64,000 nt of DNA from Humulus lupulus (Eukaryota; Streptophyta; Magnoliopsida; Rosales; Cannabaceae): positions 86,263,888 to 86,327,887 of the forward strand of contig NC_084796.1 in NCBI RefSeq assembly GCF_963169125.1, written 5' to 3'. This document shows positions 41,960-53,983 of the stretch, piece after piece; the first letter of the stretch is position 1; the number at the start of each line of letters is the position of its first letter. A program made the position numbers and the translations under genes. The notes below the pieces were generated by a model. That model did no database searches, was not told the origin of the DNA, and was given only the letters and a program-made list of their open reading frames with translations.

Positions 41960-42738
41960 TGTTGACGCCGTTTTTCGTAACTTATATAGGAGAGCAATTA
42001 AACAAGAAAATTGCAGAATAAGTGAACAAAGATGAACACAAGATGTTTTTTACGTGATTCAGCAGTTAAATATGCCTAGTCCACAAGTCTGTTATTAGGA
42101 CTTGGGAGTTTTTTGGAAACTTTTAAGAGAATAGTTACTCAGAGTTTTTTCTCAAGAAATCAGTATTTCGCCCTTTACAAATGGAGCTTCCTTCTTTATT
42201 TATAGAGAAGGTTGTAGAATTCATTCCCACGTATTTTGGGAAGATATTAATATAGTGCTATTTAATGCATTATTTCCTACATACACAGGAACGTCTCATA
42301 AAATGTGGGATCGGATAACAGATTAAATAATATCCCTTAAACATTGGGATTGTACAACAATAAATATGTTCACATATAATTGATTAACTCAAATATGGGA
42401 TTCATCAAATTTCCGAGACTAGCAGTCGATCACGAGCTCGTTGCCTAACTTTGCCTATACTCGAAACAAATAGACACTGACGATATCGCGACATTCAAAC
42501 TCACACATTTCGAGCCTGGAAGGCAAGAGACGGTTTAGGGATATATCCAAGTGTCACACCATGCTATTTGCGAGCTCGGAGCATTTTCGAGGCTACATAC
42601 CCCTCGCACCTTCGAGGTCACTGTTTACAGAAACGGTTGAACTGAAAGGACATACAAATACCGTGTTTATTTCGAGCTTACACATAACGAGCCTAGATTT
42701 CGGGACCACAATCTCATGCTCGAAATCTGGATGTAACA
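41960..42738 (-). repeat. B2 3' LTR
   Basis: Plus-strand ends TGTTGACGCC and ATGTAACA. It is 779 bp against 794 bp for the 5' LTR. The LTR TATA (TATTTATA on plus, 42197-42204) points left, into the LRR gene from its 3' side. Confidence 0.95.
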
Positions 42739-42753
42739 TTTTGCCCCCTCAAA
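42739..42753 (-). other. Polypurine tract of B2
   Basis: ttttgccccctcaaa on plus is the reverse complement of the B1 tract, next to the 3' LTR. Confidence 0.88.
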
Positions 42754-43013
42754 AGTATCAGTTCGAATCCTATGAGAATGAAACTTTTGAACTGCCCTTC
42801 TTGGAAACTGTACCATCAATTGTACTCGAGTATGGACACGCGTCAGCTAAGGATTGACTAAACAGAGTACTTGAGTGCCTTTTGTACCATGCGCACGTCC
42901 GTTCGTCTGCCAACTTTATGCCGCCATCATTTCATTTATACTTGACCGCCGGATCAGATACGAAATTTGGTTATTGGCTCAGATTAGCCCGACCTTTGAC
43001 ATTCCTTGGGGCC

Positions 43014-43021
43014 TATAAATA
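43014..43021 (+). promoter_or_regulatory. TATA box of the B2 antisense gene
   Basis: TATAAATA in gcctataaatacatcccc, about 100 bp before the leader ATG. B1 has the identical sequence on the minus strand (near 33961-33975). It is separate from the LTR TATA box, so the antisense gene appears to have its own promoter. Confidence 0.65.
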
Positions 43022-43115
43022 CATCCCCATCGTCTTCCTCATTTTACTTTCTCTCTTTGAGTTTTCAGAGAAAAAAAAGAAGAGAAACCAGAACTGAAGT
43101 CTGCTATGTTCTTGC

Positions 43116-43227
43116 ATGTTTTCCAAACCACGGAAACAATCTACCTCCAATATATTCGACTCGGCGAGGTCCTCCCTATTACCAACACTTCAGTCGACAA
43201 TCTCTTTGTATCCACAAGATTTATTGT
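43116..43227 (+). other. B2 leader exon with conserved short frame
   Basis: ATG (MFSKPRKQS) to donor GTAAGTATC is 112 nt, the same as in B1 and C1. The peptide is Ser-rich and similar in B and C families. Joined to the exon at 43778 it is out of frame with the main protein. Confidence 0.55.
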
Positions 43228-43777
43228 GTAAGTATCTATTCTTGATCCTATACGCATATATATATATATATATTCTGCTTCTTACATTTCTGCGTGCAAG
43301 TTTGTACTGTTGTTATACTGTAGGCACATTTACTAGTTTAACAGTAGAATTTTTTAGCCGATACTGTGTAGCTCTTAGATTCTTTTGATATTATGGGTTC
43401 CAAACCCAGATTTTGCGTGAAAGATGCAAATATAGTTCTTCATTTGAATTTCGGATGACATATCGTGTAAACCAAGAAAAGGGGTATGGAATTAGGGTTT
43501 TTAAATTGCACGTTTCCCAAAAATATCACCTTTTTGAGTAACCGCCAACTTTTTTCCTGAAAATCCAGAATTTTCAAAAATAAATCCACCTCCCCCCTTT
43601 CGCGTCAAATACACGCTCAGGGCTCGACTCTTTCAATAGCTCAGGTTTCTTCCGAGCCTGATCTCGTTCTTTTGATCGAGCTTATTCCATGGTTTCGAGC
43701 ATTCAAGCTCGAGCCATCTTGATTTTTATCCTTAATTTCTTTTGTGCCTGGCCTTCACCCTTTTTCTTTCTTGCTAG

Positions 43778-46524
43778 ATGTCGCAGAATTTGGAAAAATG
43801 GTGGGGGTCAGTACTCGCGATTCCTTATTCATCGATAACTCCGAGCCCAGAGTCGCCCTTTACTCGGAATCAACGGCTAATTCGTGAGCACGAAGTGAGG
43901 TGTGAGCAAGAGGATACTCGAGCTTTCTTTCGATGCCAAATTGACGAGGTCGAAGATAGAAAGAGGAAAAAACTTCGGATCGCGATCTATCCAGACCAAT
44001 TCCTCTCGACCCTATGCTTATAGTAACGGTCGCTTTTAAACCGGGCGATCTCAAATTCTCACTGATGGAAGAATAAAAAAATCATCCATCCACATCACAA
44101 CCAACCGCCATTCCCACCTCGAGGGGAATTTTTCGAGGCCGAGCATTATTGGAGCTCGGTTTCTTCATTGGGAAAAATCTCCAATATCCTAGCTTGCCAT
44201 GGCCTAGGATTGTCCAGCTCGTTGAGGTGTCGAGCTCCGACCTCCAATGAACGAATTTGTTACGCCCTGGGAGATGGCCGTCCCGACAATAAGCTGAAGC
44301 TCGCAGCTTGGAGTCGTGAGCATATGAAGGTAGGAGCCTTATTTCCCTTGAAGTCCTTAACCTTTTTTAAGGACTTCTTGGAATTTGTTGGGCTCACGCC
44401 CTTCCAACTCCAGACCAACTCATACAGGGTTTTGTCAGCCCTAAGGTCGCTATACCACGAGCTGAAGTGGGAAGGACCTTCACCAAGAAAGATTCTGTAT
44501 CTCTTTTGCTTGAAAAGCAACCCCTCCCAAGCTCGGGGAGGAGGTGGATTCTACTACCTTTCGAGCTATCCTAGGGAGAAGAACATCTTCAAGGACATGC
44601 CCAACCATTCTCCTAACTTCAAGCAAGCGTTCTTTTGGACAGACGGCTTGGCTCCCTCTAAATATTATTCATTCAGACGAATCCGTAAGTTTATGATCCT
44701 TTTTCTTTTCGTGCTCGACTTTTGCTTAGGCTCGAATTACTCATAATGTATTCGATTCTTCAGCCAATTATCACCTTCCTACCCCCACAGACACAATGAA
44801 GGAGTACAAAGAGGCTTTGCTCCAGCTCCCATACGGTAGGCGCTCCCTGTCTTATCTTCTTCATGAAGATAAGCTTCGAGCCTGTGGTCTCCTGGAGCAG
44901 GATCAATCAATAGATGATACTGCCTACCGGAAGTATACCAAGTGGGAGTATGTGACACTCCCAACTAACAAGCTTCCTCCGAGGCGAAGCTCAAAAGCAC
45001 GATCCCCAGCTCGCCGTCACAGGAGTCCATGCTCGGGGAATGACGCCAACGATGAGGCCTCGAGCTTGAGTGACAGAGGTAAGGTCATTCTTAGCTCGAC
45101 CTTGTGGTCTCCTTCCCTACTTAAGAATAAACCCGACACCCTGATCTTATGCCCATATGATAGGGACAACTATTATGTATGGTCTTGGGTAGATGATAGG
45201 GTCCATAGGTTTGATAGCTGGCTAGGGAAATACGACACAATATACAGTTTGAATGAGGTTTGGGATGGAATAGCCATCCAATACGGGACAAACGACTATA
45301 TGGACCTTTCGAGGTTGACTTCCACGTATAGGGAAGGGAATCCCCCAGCCTCCTCTGAAGATAGGAGAATTACTTGGTCACTAAGCACGAGTTCAGGGGA
45401 GAGTTCCAGTTAGGTTCCTTGTCAATTGTCTTTAATTCTTTTAACTGTCTACTTTATGCTAATTTTAGCGTTTTGAGATCATTTTCTAATGTGATTTGAT
45501 CATGCAGGTACTATGGATTCTGACCTCGAGAATATGCTTGCCAGTGGTGAGGGGCCAAACAAAGCAAACGCCCGAGAGCCTCGCAATAGTCTGGTTGGCC
45601 TGCTAAGGTCCCCAAAAAGACCGAGGTGACTCCTCCTCCCCCCGCTCCTATTGTTCCCAGTAGCGGACCCCACTCCGAGGTCGACATTCCTGCAGCAGAT
45701 GCTCTTCCTTTGCCTCCTGCTATCAAGATCCTTCCAACGCTCGGCCCAGCTCCGAAGAAACCAGCGATCACTAAGGGGCACCTGTTGTCAATTTCTACTC
45801 ATTCTTATGAGTATGTCATCGAAAATGCTGCCGAGACTCACAGAGCCACTCTTGGCTCAGACGTCCTGTCTTGGGTAGGCCAAAGCTTCAGCAGACTTGG
45901 GGCTCCTCAGTGGCAGTTCTTGGTCAATGCTCAAAACTCCAATGTCCTTTATGACAAGTGTACCGAGCACATCTCCTCGGTAACCTCTCTCACTTCATTA
46001 TTTGTTGTAATTTTTCTTAGAGTATGTTCTAACTTGATTTGTTTGTGTGTTAGGCTCTTGCTGTAGTTGCTCAGCTAAATTACAAGCTGAACAATGAGGT
46101 TCATGCGAGCATGTACAATGCTCAGGAGTCGAAGGATCTCCAGCTTAAGCTCACTGACGAGTTCAAGACTGCAAAATTAAAGCTGGAGGCTGAACTCGAG
46201 AAGCTGAAAGCCGAGCTCAAAGAAAAGAGCTCCAGGGTTGAGGAGCTTGAGAAGCTGGATGCCAAGCTCGAGGAGGAGAAAAAGGCCACCTTCGAGATAA
46301 TAGAGGGTGAAAAGGCTCGTCTTCTCGAAGAGTTTAAGCAGAGGAAGGATCGGGCAGTCGACATGGCCATGTACAGGATCTGGGCCAACGACGTCGATCT
46401 CAACACAAGCTTCTTAGGCTCTTTTGAGGACGAGTTTCTGGAAAAATGGCAAGCTCAGCTAGAGGCAGAGGAAGCTGCTCGGGAGGATGCTGAGAAGGCT
46501 AAGGAGGGTTCTCCTACCTCCTAA
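43778..46524 (+). pseudogene. B2 antisense gene, Transposase_28-type protein
   Basis: Four coding exons: 43778-44694, 44764-45408, 45508-45979 and 46054-46524. Introns are 69, 99 and 74 bp, all GT-AG, and joins keep the frame. It starts MSQNLEKWWG after a TTGCTAG acceptor. The conserved domain (AWSREHMKVGALFPL, LTPFQLQTNSYRVLSALRS, KILYLFCLKSNPS, GFYYLSSYP) is in exon 1. QLPYGRRSLSYLLHEDKL and a charged acidic segment follow, then a Pro-rich part, then a long coiled coil (KLEAELEKLKAELKEKSS) and AMYRIWANDVDLNTSFLGSF. A deletion of about 18 nt near 44000, a TAA near 44075 and a frameshift near 45555 break it. No known function. Confidence 0.83.
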
Positions 46525-47104
46525 ATCTCGATCATGGACTGCGTCCCTCTGAAACATTTGTAATAGTTTATAGCTTTTGTTTTTCATGCCCTTGGGGCAA
46601 AAACAATTTACAGCTCGTAGAAAAGCTATTTACTTTCGATATTTTTAATACCATGTTCGTCTTCACTTTAATATTTTTTCTTTACATCTCTCTGATAGAA
46701 ATATTTTAAGCAATTTATATTAAATGTTTGCTTTTATGTTTGTTTATAAATACAAACACATGTTGGATTTAGGCTCGAATTTCCATGCATTCTTGCATAG
46801 TTTGCTCGATATATCCATATCCGATCTCGTTATTTGTCAAGGTCGGATCTTACTTTTACCATGCACTCGAAAGTACTTATATGGCATGTAAGATAGGTAG
46901 TTTAGTTATATCCTGCTTTCTAGGTACTTTTCCTTGTCCTTGGGTAGCACCCCAAAGTTGTGAGGTTGAAACTATCTTTTTGCAAGATATTCCAGCCCCA
47001 ATCTCGACTTAATTTGAAGTGGGTTTATTTATATTCCATCTTTCGGTCGATTAGTTTTAGTTGGTTTGTTCCAAACTTTTTTAGCTCGTATCTGTTTTGT
47101 AATC
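46525..47104. other. B2 spacer after the antisense gene
   Basis: AT-rich non-coding DNA. It contains the intact A2 insertion site (tagttatatcc near 46901-46911). Matches 30032-30410 and 16701-16912 of B1. No gene. Confidence 0.65.
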
Positions 47105-47460
47105 CATACCTTTTTAATTTTAGTAATTTGGTTTCGTCCAAACTATTTTAGCTTGCACTTCTGGTTATGTCTAGACACTTTATTTTTAATAATCTGGTTA
47201 TATACAAACTATCATAGCTCGCGCATTTGGTTATATCCAAACACTTTATTTTTAATAATCTGGTTATGTCCAAATTATCTTGGCTTGCGCATTTGGTTAT
47301 ATCCAAACACTTTATTTTTAATAATTTGGTTATGTCCAAATTATCTTTAGCTCGCACATTTGGTTATATCCAAACACTTTATTTTTTATAATCTGGTTAT
47401 GTCTAAATGATCTTAGCTTGCGCATTTGGTTATATCCAAACATACTTTATTTTTAGAATA
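47105..47460. repeat. 66-bp tandem repeat in B2
   Basis: ggttatatccaaacactttattt-like phrases recur at about 47173, 47239, 47305, 47371 and 47438, period 66 bp, matching the B1 array in reverse complement. Confidence 0.92.
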
Positions 47461-48458
47461 CACTTTTAACTTTTATGTCGGGTTAACGGTCCAGACATTT
47501 GTTTGTTTTCGTGTATGCTATATTTGAGTTATTCCTTTTTTCAAACTTATGGTATATATACCACTGATGCCCCCTTAATATCCTATGAGTGTGACCATAG
47601 GTTCTTAAATTAAGAGAGTTTGCAAAAAATATAACATATTTGAACGAAAATGATCTTTATTCAAAATTGAACAATTTATTAACAAAAACTTTGTAAAGAT
47701 AAACAAGCATGGTTACAGGAGACATCATTTCTACACTATTGATAGTAAGGTCGTAGATGTTCTCCATTCCATGCTCGTGGTACCAATTCTCTATTTAATC
47801 TCGCCAATTTGTAGACGCCAGGTCAAATAACTGATTCGATTTGGTAAAGTCCTTCCCAATTGGGCCCGAGTACGCCAACGGCTGGGTCCCTTGCAGCTAA
47901 GAACACATGCCTTAACACCAAGTCTCCCAATCCGAATTTCCTGTCCCGAACCTTTTTATTGAAATATCGGGTAGCTCGTTGTTGATATGCTGCATTTTTC
48001 AGTTGAGCTTCATCTCGCCTTTCTTCAATCAGGTCCAGACTTACTTCGAGCTGGGATTGGTTCGAGGCTTGATCATAAGCATGGCTACGAATAGTGGGTA
48101 TTTCGACCTCGATTGGTAACATGGCCTCGCATCCATATGCCAGAGAAAAAGGGGTATGTCCTGTTGAAGTGTGAGCCGTAGTTCGATATGCCCACAAGAC
48201 TTGGGGCAACTCCTCGGGCCATTTTCCCTTAGCTTCTTCCAATTTCTTTTTCATAGTAATCTTGAGGGTCTTATTCACAACTTCGACTTGGCCATTTGCT
48301 TGGGGACGGGCAACAGAGGAGAAGCTTTTCATTATCCCATTTTTCTCACAAAAATTGGTGAATAATTCATTGTCGAATTGAGTACCGTTATCTGATACTA
48401 TTTTCCTTGGCATTCCATATCGGCAGATGATGTTTTTTACCACAAAGTCCAAGACTTT

Positions 48459-48830
48459 TGTGACAGCCAGAATCCCGTGATCCGTAAGGGGAAAGACCGG
48501 GTAAGCTATGTAATCCCACACCGCCTGGGGAAGGTTAAGTGTGATGATTCTAAGACTGTGTAGGTATGGGACTACACAGTTGAAGAGGGCTTAAATAGAT
48601 TGATGGGTACTACCTATATCAACAAGATACATCTTCTTTTCAGTAGCCCATCACTTCAGAACTCCAAAGTTAAGCGTGCTTGACCTAGAGTAATCTTAAG
48701 ATGGGTGACCTCCTGGGAAGTTTTCTCAAAAAGCGTGCGAGTGAGGACAAAGCACGCTGGAAAGACTCGTGTTGGTTTGTAGGGTCAGTCGTCATTCTTG
48801 GAAGCAGCCATAGTGACGTGGGGCGTTACA
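48459..48830 (+). mobile_element. Cassandra-like solo LTR carrying 5S rRNA sequence
   Basis: The 372-bp block TGTGACAGCC...GGGCGTTACA has TSD ACTTT on both sides (48454-48458, 48831-48835). It interrupts the B2 integrase exactly where B1 is continuous. It holds a 5S rRNA-like segment. TRIM elements of the Cassandra type are known to carry 5S sequence in their LTRs, and the length fits a single LTR. No PBS or second LTR is present. Confidence 0.85.
48645..48722 (+). other. 5S rRNA-derived segment with Pol III internal promoter
   Basis: The parts agtTAAGCGTGCTT (box A), a middle element and GATGGGTGACCTCCTGGGAAGT (box C) agree closely with plant 5S rRNA. The first third and the 3' end diverge, so it is not a functional 5S gene. 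Box C is perfectly kept. Confidence 0.88.
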
Positions 48831-51420
48831 ACTTTCTTCGAGGTAATCGTTGCCAAAGGTTCAGCCTCGGTCCACTTTATAAAATAATCGACCGCGACCA
48901 CTACGTACTTAACTCCACCTTTTCCAATTGGCAACGAGCCTATGAGATCAATTCCCCACACCGAAAATTTCATGGGGAGGTCATCATAGTTAGCGTAGAT
49001 GGTGGAGCTCGCGGGATTGTAGCGAACCGCTGGCATTTATCGCATTGATAGTGGGCCAGAAGTATCCTTGTCTTATAATTTTCTTAGATAGGATATGCCC
49101 CCCAGTGTGGTCTCCACAAAATCCTTCATGAATTTCTTCTAGGATTTTCTTGGCCTCGGGTGGAGTCACACATCGGAGTAATGGCATAGATTATCCTCTC
49201 CAATATAACCTTCCTTCCACAATAGTGTATCTGGGAATCTGATACATCAGTTTTCGAGCCTTGTTCCATTCTGCTGGGAGAATGCCGGTTTCGAGGTAAT
49301 AAACTATTGGGGTCATCTAGGTTGGTTTAGAGTTAATCATGCAGACATCTTCCTATTCAGGCTCGCTAATACTGGGTGTCGAAAGGTGCTCAATTGACAC
49401 AAAATTAAGCGCATCAACCTCGTTGGATGTGGTGAGTCGGGCCAGGGCGTCCACATTTGAGTTTTTCTCTTGGGGAGCCTGCTCTATTGCATAGAGCTCG
49501 AAATGTTCGAGTGCTGCTTTCGCTTTTTCTAAATATGCGGCCATCTTCATTCCATGAGCCTGGTATTCCCCTAAGAACTGGTTTACCACCAACTGCGAGT
49601 CATTGTAGCAATGTATTGCTTTAGCCCTAAGCTCTTTGGCTATTCGAAGTCCTGCCAATAGAGCTTTGTATTCAGCCTCATTGTTAGACGCTTCGAAACC
49701 AAACCTCAAGGCAGAGTGAAATCGACTTCCAGTTGGGGTGATCAATATGATTTCTGCCCCCAATCCATTTTCGTTGGAAGATCCATCGACATAAAGTTTC
49801 CACAGCTCGCAGGCTGGGGTTATAACTTCATCGTCAGATACTCCTGTACATTCCACAATGAAGTCTGCCAGGGCCTGCCCTTTTATGGTCGTTCTGGGAT
49901 GATAAGTGATCTCGAATTGTCTGAGCTCAACAAACCATTTTAATAATCGCCCCGAGGCTTCTGGCTTTAACAAGACTTGCCATAGTTGTTGGTCAGTTAG
50001 CACATGGATGGGGTGTGCTTGGAAGTAAGGTCGGAGCTTTCGAGATGAGTGAATTAGGCTAAGAGCAAACTTCTCCATTAACGGGTATCTTGATTCTGCC
50101 CCCAGTAACCTTTTGTTGACATAGTACACTGGTTTTTGTACCTTCTGATCTTCTCGGATGAGCACGACGCTGATGGCATGCTTGGTTGTAGCGTAATATA
50201 GGTACAAGATTTCTCCTGTGATAGGCTTCGACAGGATGGGAGGTTCCACAAGGTGTTTCTTTAGCTCCTGAAATGCAAGCTCGCATTCCTCTGTCCACTC
50301 GAATTTTCCCCCCTCTCAAAAGGTTGAAAAATGGAAGACAGCGGTCTGTAGATTTCGAGATAAATCTACTTAATGTCGCCATCCGTCCATTTAAGCTCTG
50401 GACATCTTTATGCTTTCGAGGTGAGGGCATGTCAATTAGAGCCTGGATCTCTTCAGGATTAACCTCTATTCCCTGTGCATTTACAATGAAGCCCAAGAAC
50501 TTCCCTGATGATACTCCGAAAGAGCATTTTTGGGGATTGAGCTTCATGTTGTATTTTTGTAGCACAGCAAAGCATTCTTCGAGGTCGTCCACATGGTTAT
50601 CATTATGTTTATATTTGACTAACATATCATCAACATATACTTCCATGTTATTACCTATGTGCTCGGAGAACATCATATTCACCAGCCTTTGGTACGTTGC
50701 TCCAGCACTCTTAAGCCCGAGGACATAACATTGTAACAGTACAACCCTTTATCGGTTACAAAACTCGTATGTTCTTGGTCAGGTGCATGCATGGCGATCT
50801 GGTTATATCCAGAATAAGCTTCCATGAATGCCATAAGACCGTGCCCAGCTGTGGCATCTACGAGCTGATCGATCCGAGGTAGGGGAAAGCAATCTTTAGG
50901 GCATGCCTTGTTGAGATCGGAGTAGTCGATGCAAGTTCGCCATGTTCCGTTAGGTTTCAAAACCAAAACTGGATTGGCGATCCAATCAGGATAGAAGGCA
51001 TCTCGTATAAACCGATTTGCCTTTAACTTGTCAACTTCTTCCTTCAAGGCTTTCTTCCTATCATCGTTCAAGAGTCTTCGTTTTTGCTGCTTCGGGGGGA
51101 AGCTTTTGTCAATATTAAGTGCATGGCTTATCACATTCGGACTTATCCCTACCATGTCTGAATGCGACCATGCGAAAACATCCTGGTTCTTCCTCAAGAA
51201 GCAAATTAATTGCTACTTTGCTTTTTTAGGAAGGTTTCTCCCTACCTTCACAGTCTTCAGAGGGTTGGTTTCCTTGAGCTTGACTTTTTCGATTTCTTCC
51301 AGTGGTTCGAGGTCAGCCCTCTCTTCTACTCTAGGGTCGATCTCCCTGTATATTTCTAAGATCGTCCCATCCTTATTCTGAAGTGGCTTTGTAGAGGATA
51401 TTCACCGAGCTCCCATTGTT

Positions 51421-53911
51421 AATTAGGACTCGATGCACCCTCTTGTTCGCGAGCTGAAGGGTGATGACCAACAGATCATTATGAGGGAACTGTACATGTG
51501 ATGCGTCATCCTCAGTAAAAGTTATGGGTTGAGATTCAACCCTTTGTTGTTTCAGAGCTCTGAGTTTGGATTCATAGGGAGACTTGTTGCCAGTTTTAGC
51601 TCATTCACGTATCTTTTATGGGCATTCCTGCCTGATTCCGCAATATGCCCCCCCCCGAGATGGTTATGACATCATCCCCATCAATCGGAGGGGGTCGTTC
51701 ATCTTCCCGTGCTCGGGAGTTGCTGTTCTGGGTAGGCGGTGCAGCTGCTGCCCTCTGGCTGGTGGAGGCTTGATTGGGGTTTTGAAATATACTCTTGAGA
51801 TCAGACCTTCGATCTCATCTTTTAATTGTTTGCATTCATCGGTTGCATGCCCGATATCTCTGTGGAATTTGCAGTACTTGTTGGAATCTCTTTTCACCTT
51901 TTGGTTTCTCATGGGGTCATGTCGTCTGAAAGGGACCTGGTTTTCATTAGCCAGGTAGATATTCTCCCGAGACTCATTGAGTTCGATATACACTTTGTAT
52001 ACGGAGAAGTATCTTTCCCCTTTCTTCTTCTTTCCCCCATCCGCCTCAGGATTATTCCCTTTATTTTTCTTTCTTTTTGAAGGGTTGTCCTCGGGGGGTT
52101 TTGAGGTCGTAGGGTCTGCCGAGGTCGAGGCAGAGTTTGTGTTTGTTGTTGTAGTTATGGGCTGAGAGGTCACATTCAATGCTGACCTCACATCTTCTAC
52201 ATTAACAAACCTCTAAGCTCGTCGATTGAACTCGGTTAAGGACCTTACAGGCTTCCTTTGTAAATCTTCCCAGAGAGGGCTTCCAGGCATTACTCCAGCT
52301 CGAACAACCATTAAGTGGCCACTATTGTCCATGTCACGAGCTTGAGCGACTTCCAAGTTAAACCTTGTGAGATAACCTTTCATTGACTCATTTGGCTGCT
52401 GTCAGGCATTGGTCAAGGCAGAAGCCTTGGGACTAATGCCGACCATGGCCTTGAATTGTTTCTTGAAATCTCTCAATAGTTGATCCCAAGAAGCAATCAA
52501 ATGTCTTTTATATTTTTCAAACCCGTTTTTTGCTGGTCCTGTGAGAGAGGCTGGAAACAACATGCATCTGAGTTCGTAGCCCACATTACTGGCTCGCATG
52601 ACTGTGTTGAACGTACTTAAATAACTGAATGGATCCGAATTTCCATCGAATGGCGGGACATGAGGAATTCTGAATCCTTGAGGAAACGGGGTTCTGGAGA
52701 TATGTGGGGCAAAGGGCTCAAGTTCCTCGTTGAACTCTTCATCCCGTTCCCAGCTTCGTTCGTTTTGCAAGGGCCTGAATGCTCTTTCTAACTCCTCAAT
52801 CCTTTCTTGGACTGGATCTATGAGGGGTCTGGCTTGAATCAGCGGGAACTGGTTATAGTTGATTACAACTATATTTCCGCGCCTTGGCACAGGGTGCTTA
52901 CGCCCATTGAGATGATCTCTTAGATCTGGATTCGATGGATTATCACGCCCCCGATTATGGTTTAGATGCTCTCGTAAATCTGGGTGATCACCTCGATTTC
53001 CAGTGTTCCTATGTTCCTGGTTGTATATACTCACAGACCTAGTGTCACTTGAGCCTTCATTGACATGACTCATCACATGATTATTAAGAGATGAGTTTAT
53101 TGCTAGTCTCCTTGTCTCAATAGTTTGAGATCGAGACATTTGGCTTCTTGTGGGATGGGGACCCCCAAGCTCCCTAGCTATTTCCCCATTCTCATGCCTT
53201 CGCCCAACTCGCCTTTCCCTATCACCATGGGCCAGTTGTACATCCCTCCAGATTGGCGAGGGATGCCTTATTGGCGATGGTGGGGGTCTTATCGGCGATG
53301 GTGGCTGCTGTCCATTACGGGGCCTAGAAGGTCCTGAATTTGCTCGATCAGGTTTTGCAATAATCTGCGCAGTACCAGGATTTTAGGTTCGAGCCTCTAA
53401 GGGAGCTTGGTTATTCCCTACTCTGTCTGGTGCCTCTGCAGTTGGGTTGGTAGGACCTTCAGTCCGGTTACCCCTCCGGGGTCTTGGTTGGATAGGCTGC
53501 TCTGCTAGTGGCAAAGGTTGCTTCGCTCTACTAGTGGCTGTGTTTTTACGTGGCCTTCCCCGAGGCCTACGAGGCGGGACATGAACGTCCCGGAGGCGAA
53601 GCCTGGGCATTTTGCAGAGGTGGGGCCTGAGCCGCTTGCGATTCAGCAGCTAGTCTGGCTAGCTTTTCGTTGCATTTCTTAGCTTCTGCCAACTGCTTAA
53701 GCAGTTGACGATTTTCGAGTTCCACAATTGGGACATAACTTTCGGGATTGTAGTACATGTCCTCGTCGTCCCTGGGGGCAGGTGGTCCCCGAGAGTCGGA
53801 TGAACCACTATTGGGTTCAGAATTTACCATAGGCTGCTTTCCAGGGCGCCGGGGGTACTTAGCTTCATCTAGGATTTCTTCCTCAGGAATATTGGGATCA
53901 TCTGTAGCCAT
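51421..53911 (-). pseudogene. gag: B2 gag (broken)
   Basis: Start at ATG 53911 (MATDDPNIPEEE). AT-hook PRGRPRK at 53545-53565. Gag core LTGPAKNGFEKYKRHLIASWDQL (Gly for the usual Trp). The zinc knuckle CKFHRDIGHATDEC at about 51870 is kept, unlike B1. Breaks are a frameshift near 53585, a TAG near 53385, a TGA near 52409 (CGA to TGA) and a TAG at 52213-52215 that is shared with B1 at the same codon. About 270 bp around the knuckle (51655-51923) has no counterpart in B1. Confidence 0.88.
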
Positions 53912-53962
53912 TGCTAATTCGAGAGGCTTTTTGACTAAATAGATTCATGCACTGTTTAATGG

Positions 53963-53980
53963 CTCTCAATGAAAGCACCA
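53963..53980 (-). other. B2 primer-binding site
   Basis: The element-strand sequence TGGTGCTTTCATTGAGAG is identical to the B1 site and lies next to the 5' LTR. Confidence 0.75.
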
Positions 53981-53983
53981 TAC

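Larger units (their letters stand above)
47736..51420 (-). pseudogene. pol: B2 pol: truncated protease, RT, RNase H, integrase
   Basis: The protease is reduced to a few codons: the active-site Asp is Asn (INNGSS) and about 365 bp after it are missing. Reverse transcriptase has WRTCIDYSDLNKACPKD and MEVYVDDMLVK but a one-base deletion near 50710. RNase H is open over 49353-50249 (LYVDGSSNENG, NNEAEYKALL, YNDSQLVVNQ with Asn for the usual Ser). Integrase shows a damaged zinc site (49020-49187), Asp in WGIDLIGSLP, then the Cassandra-like insertion between the first and second core motifs, then SDNGTQF, NGQVEVVN and WEGLY (Leu for Pro in the GPY module). Inactive. Confidence 0.92.

Noticed and set aside
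47105..47460. CRISPR-like array
   Set aside because: Units are contiguous 66-bp tandem repeats without unique spacers, in a plant retrotransposon.
48645..48722. A functional 5S rRNA gene
   Set aside because: Only the middle and box C region match; the ends diverge and the block lies inside a TSD-flanked LTR.
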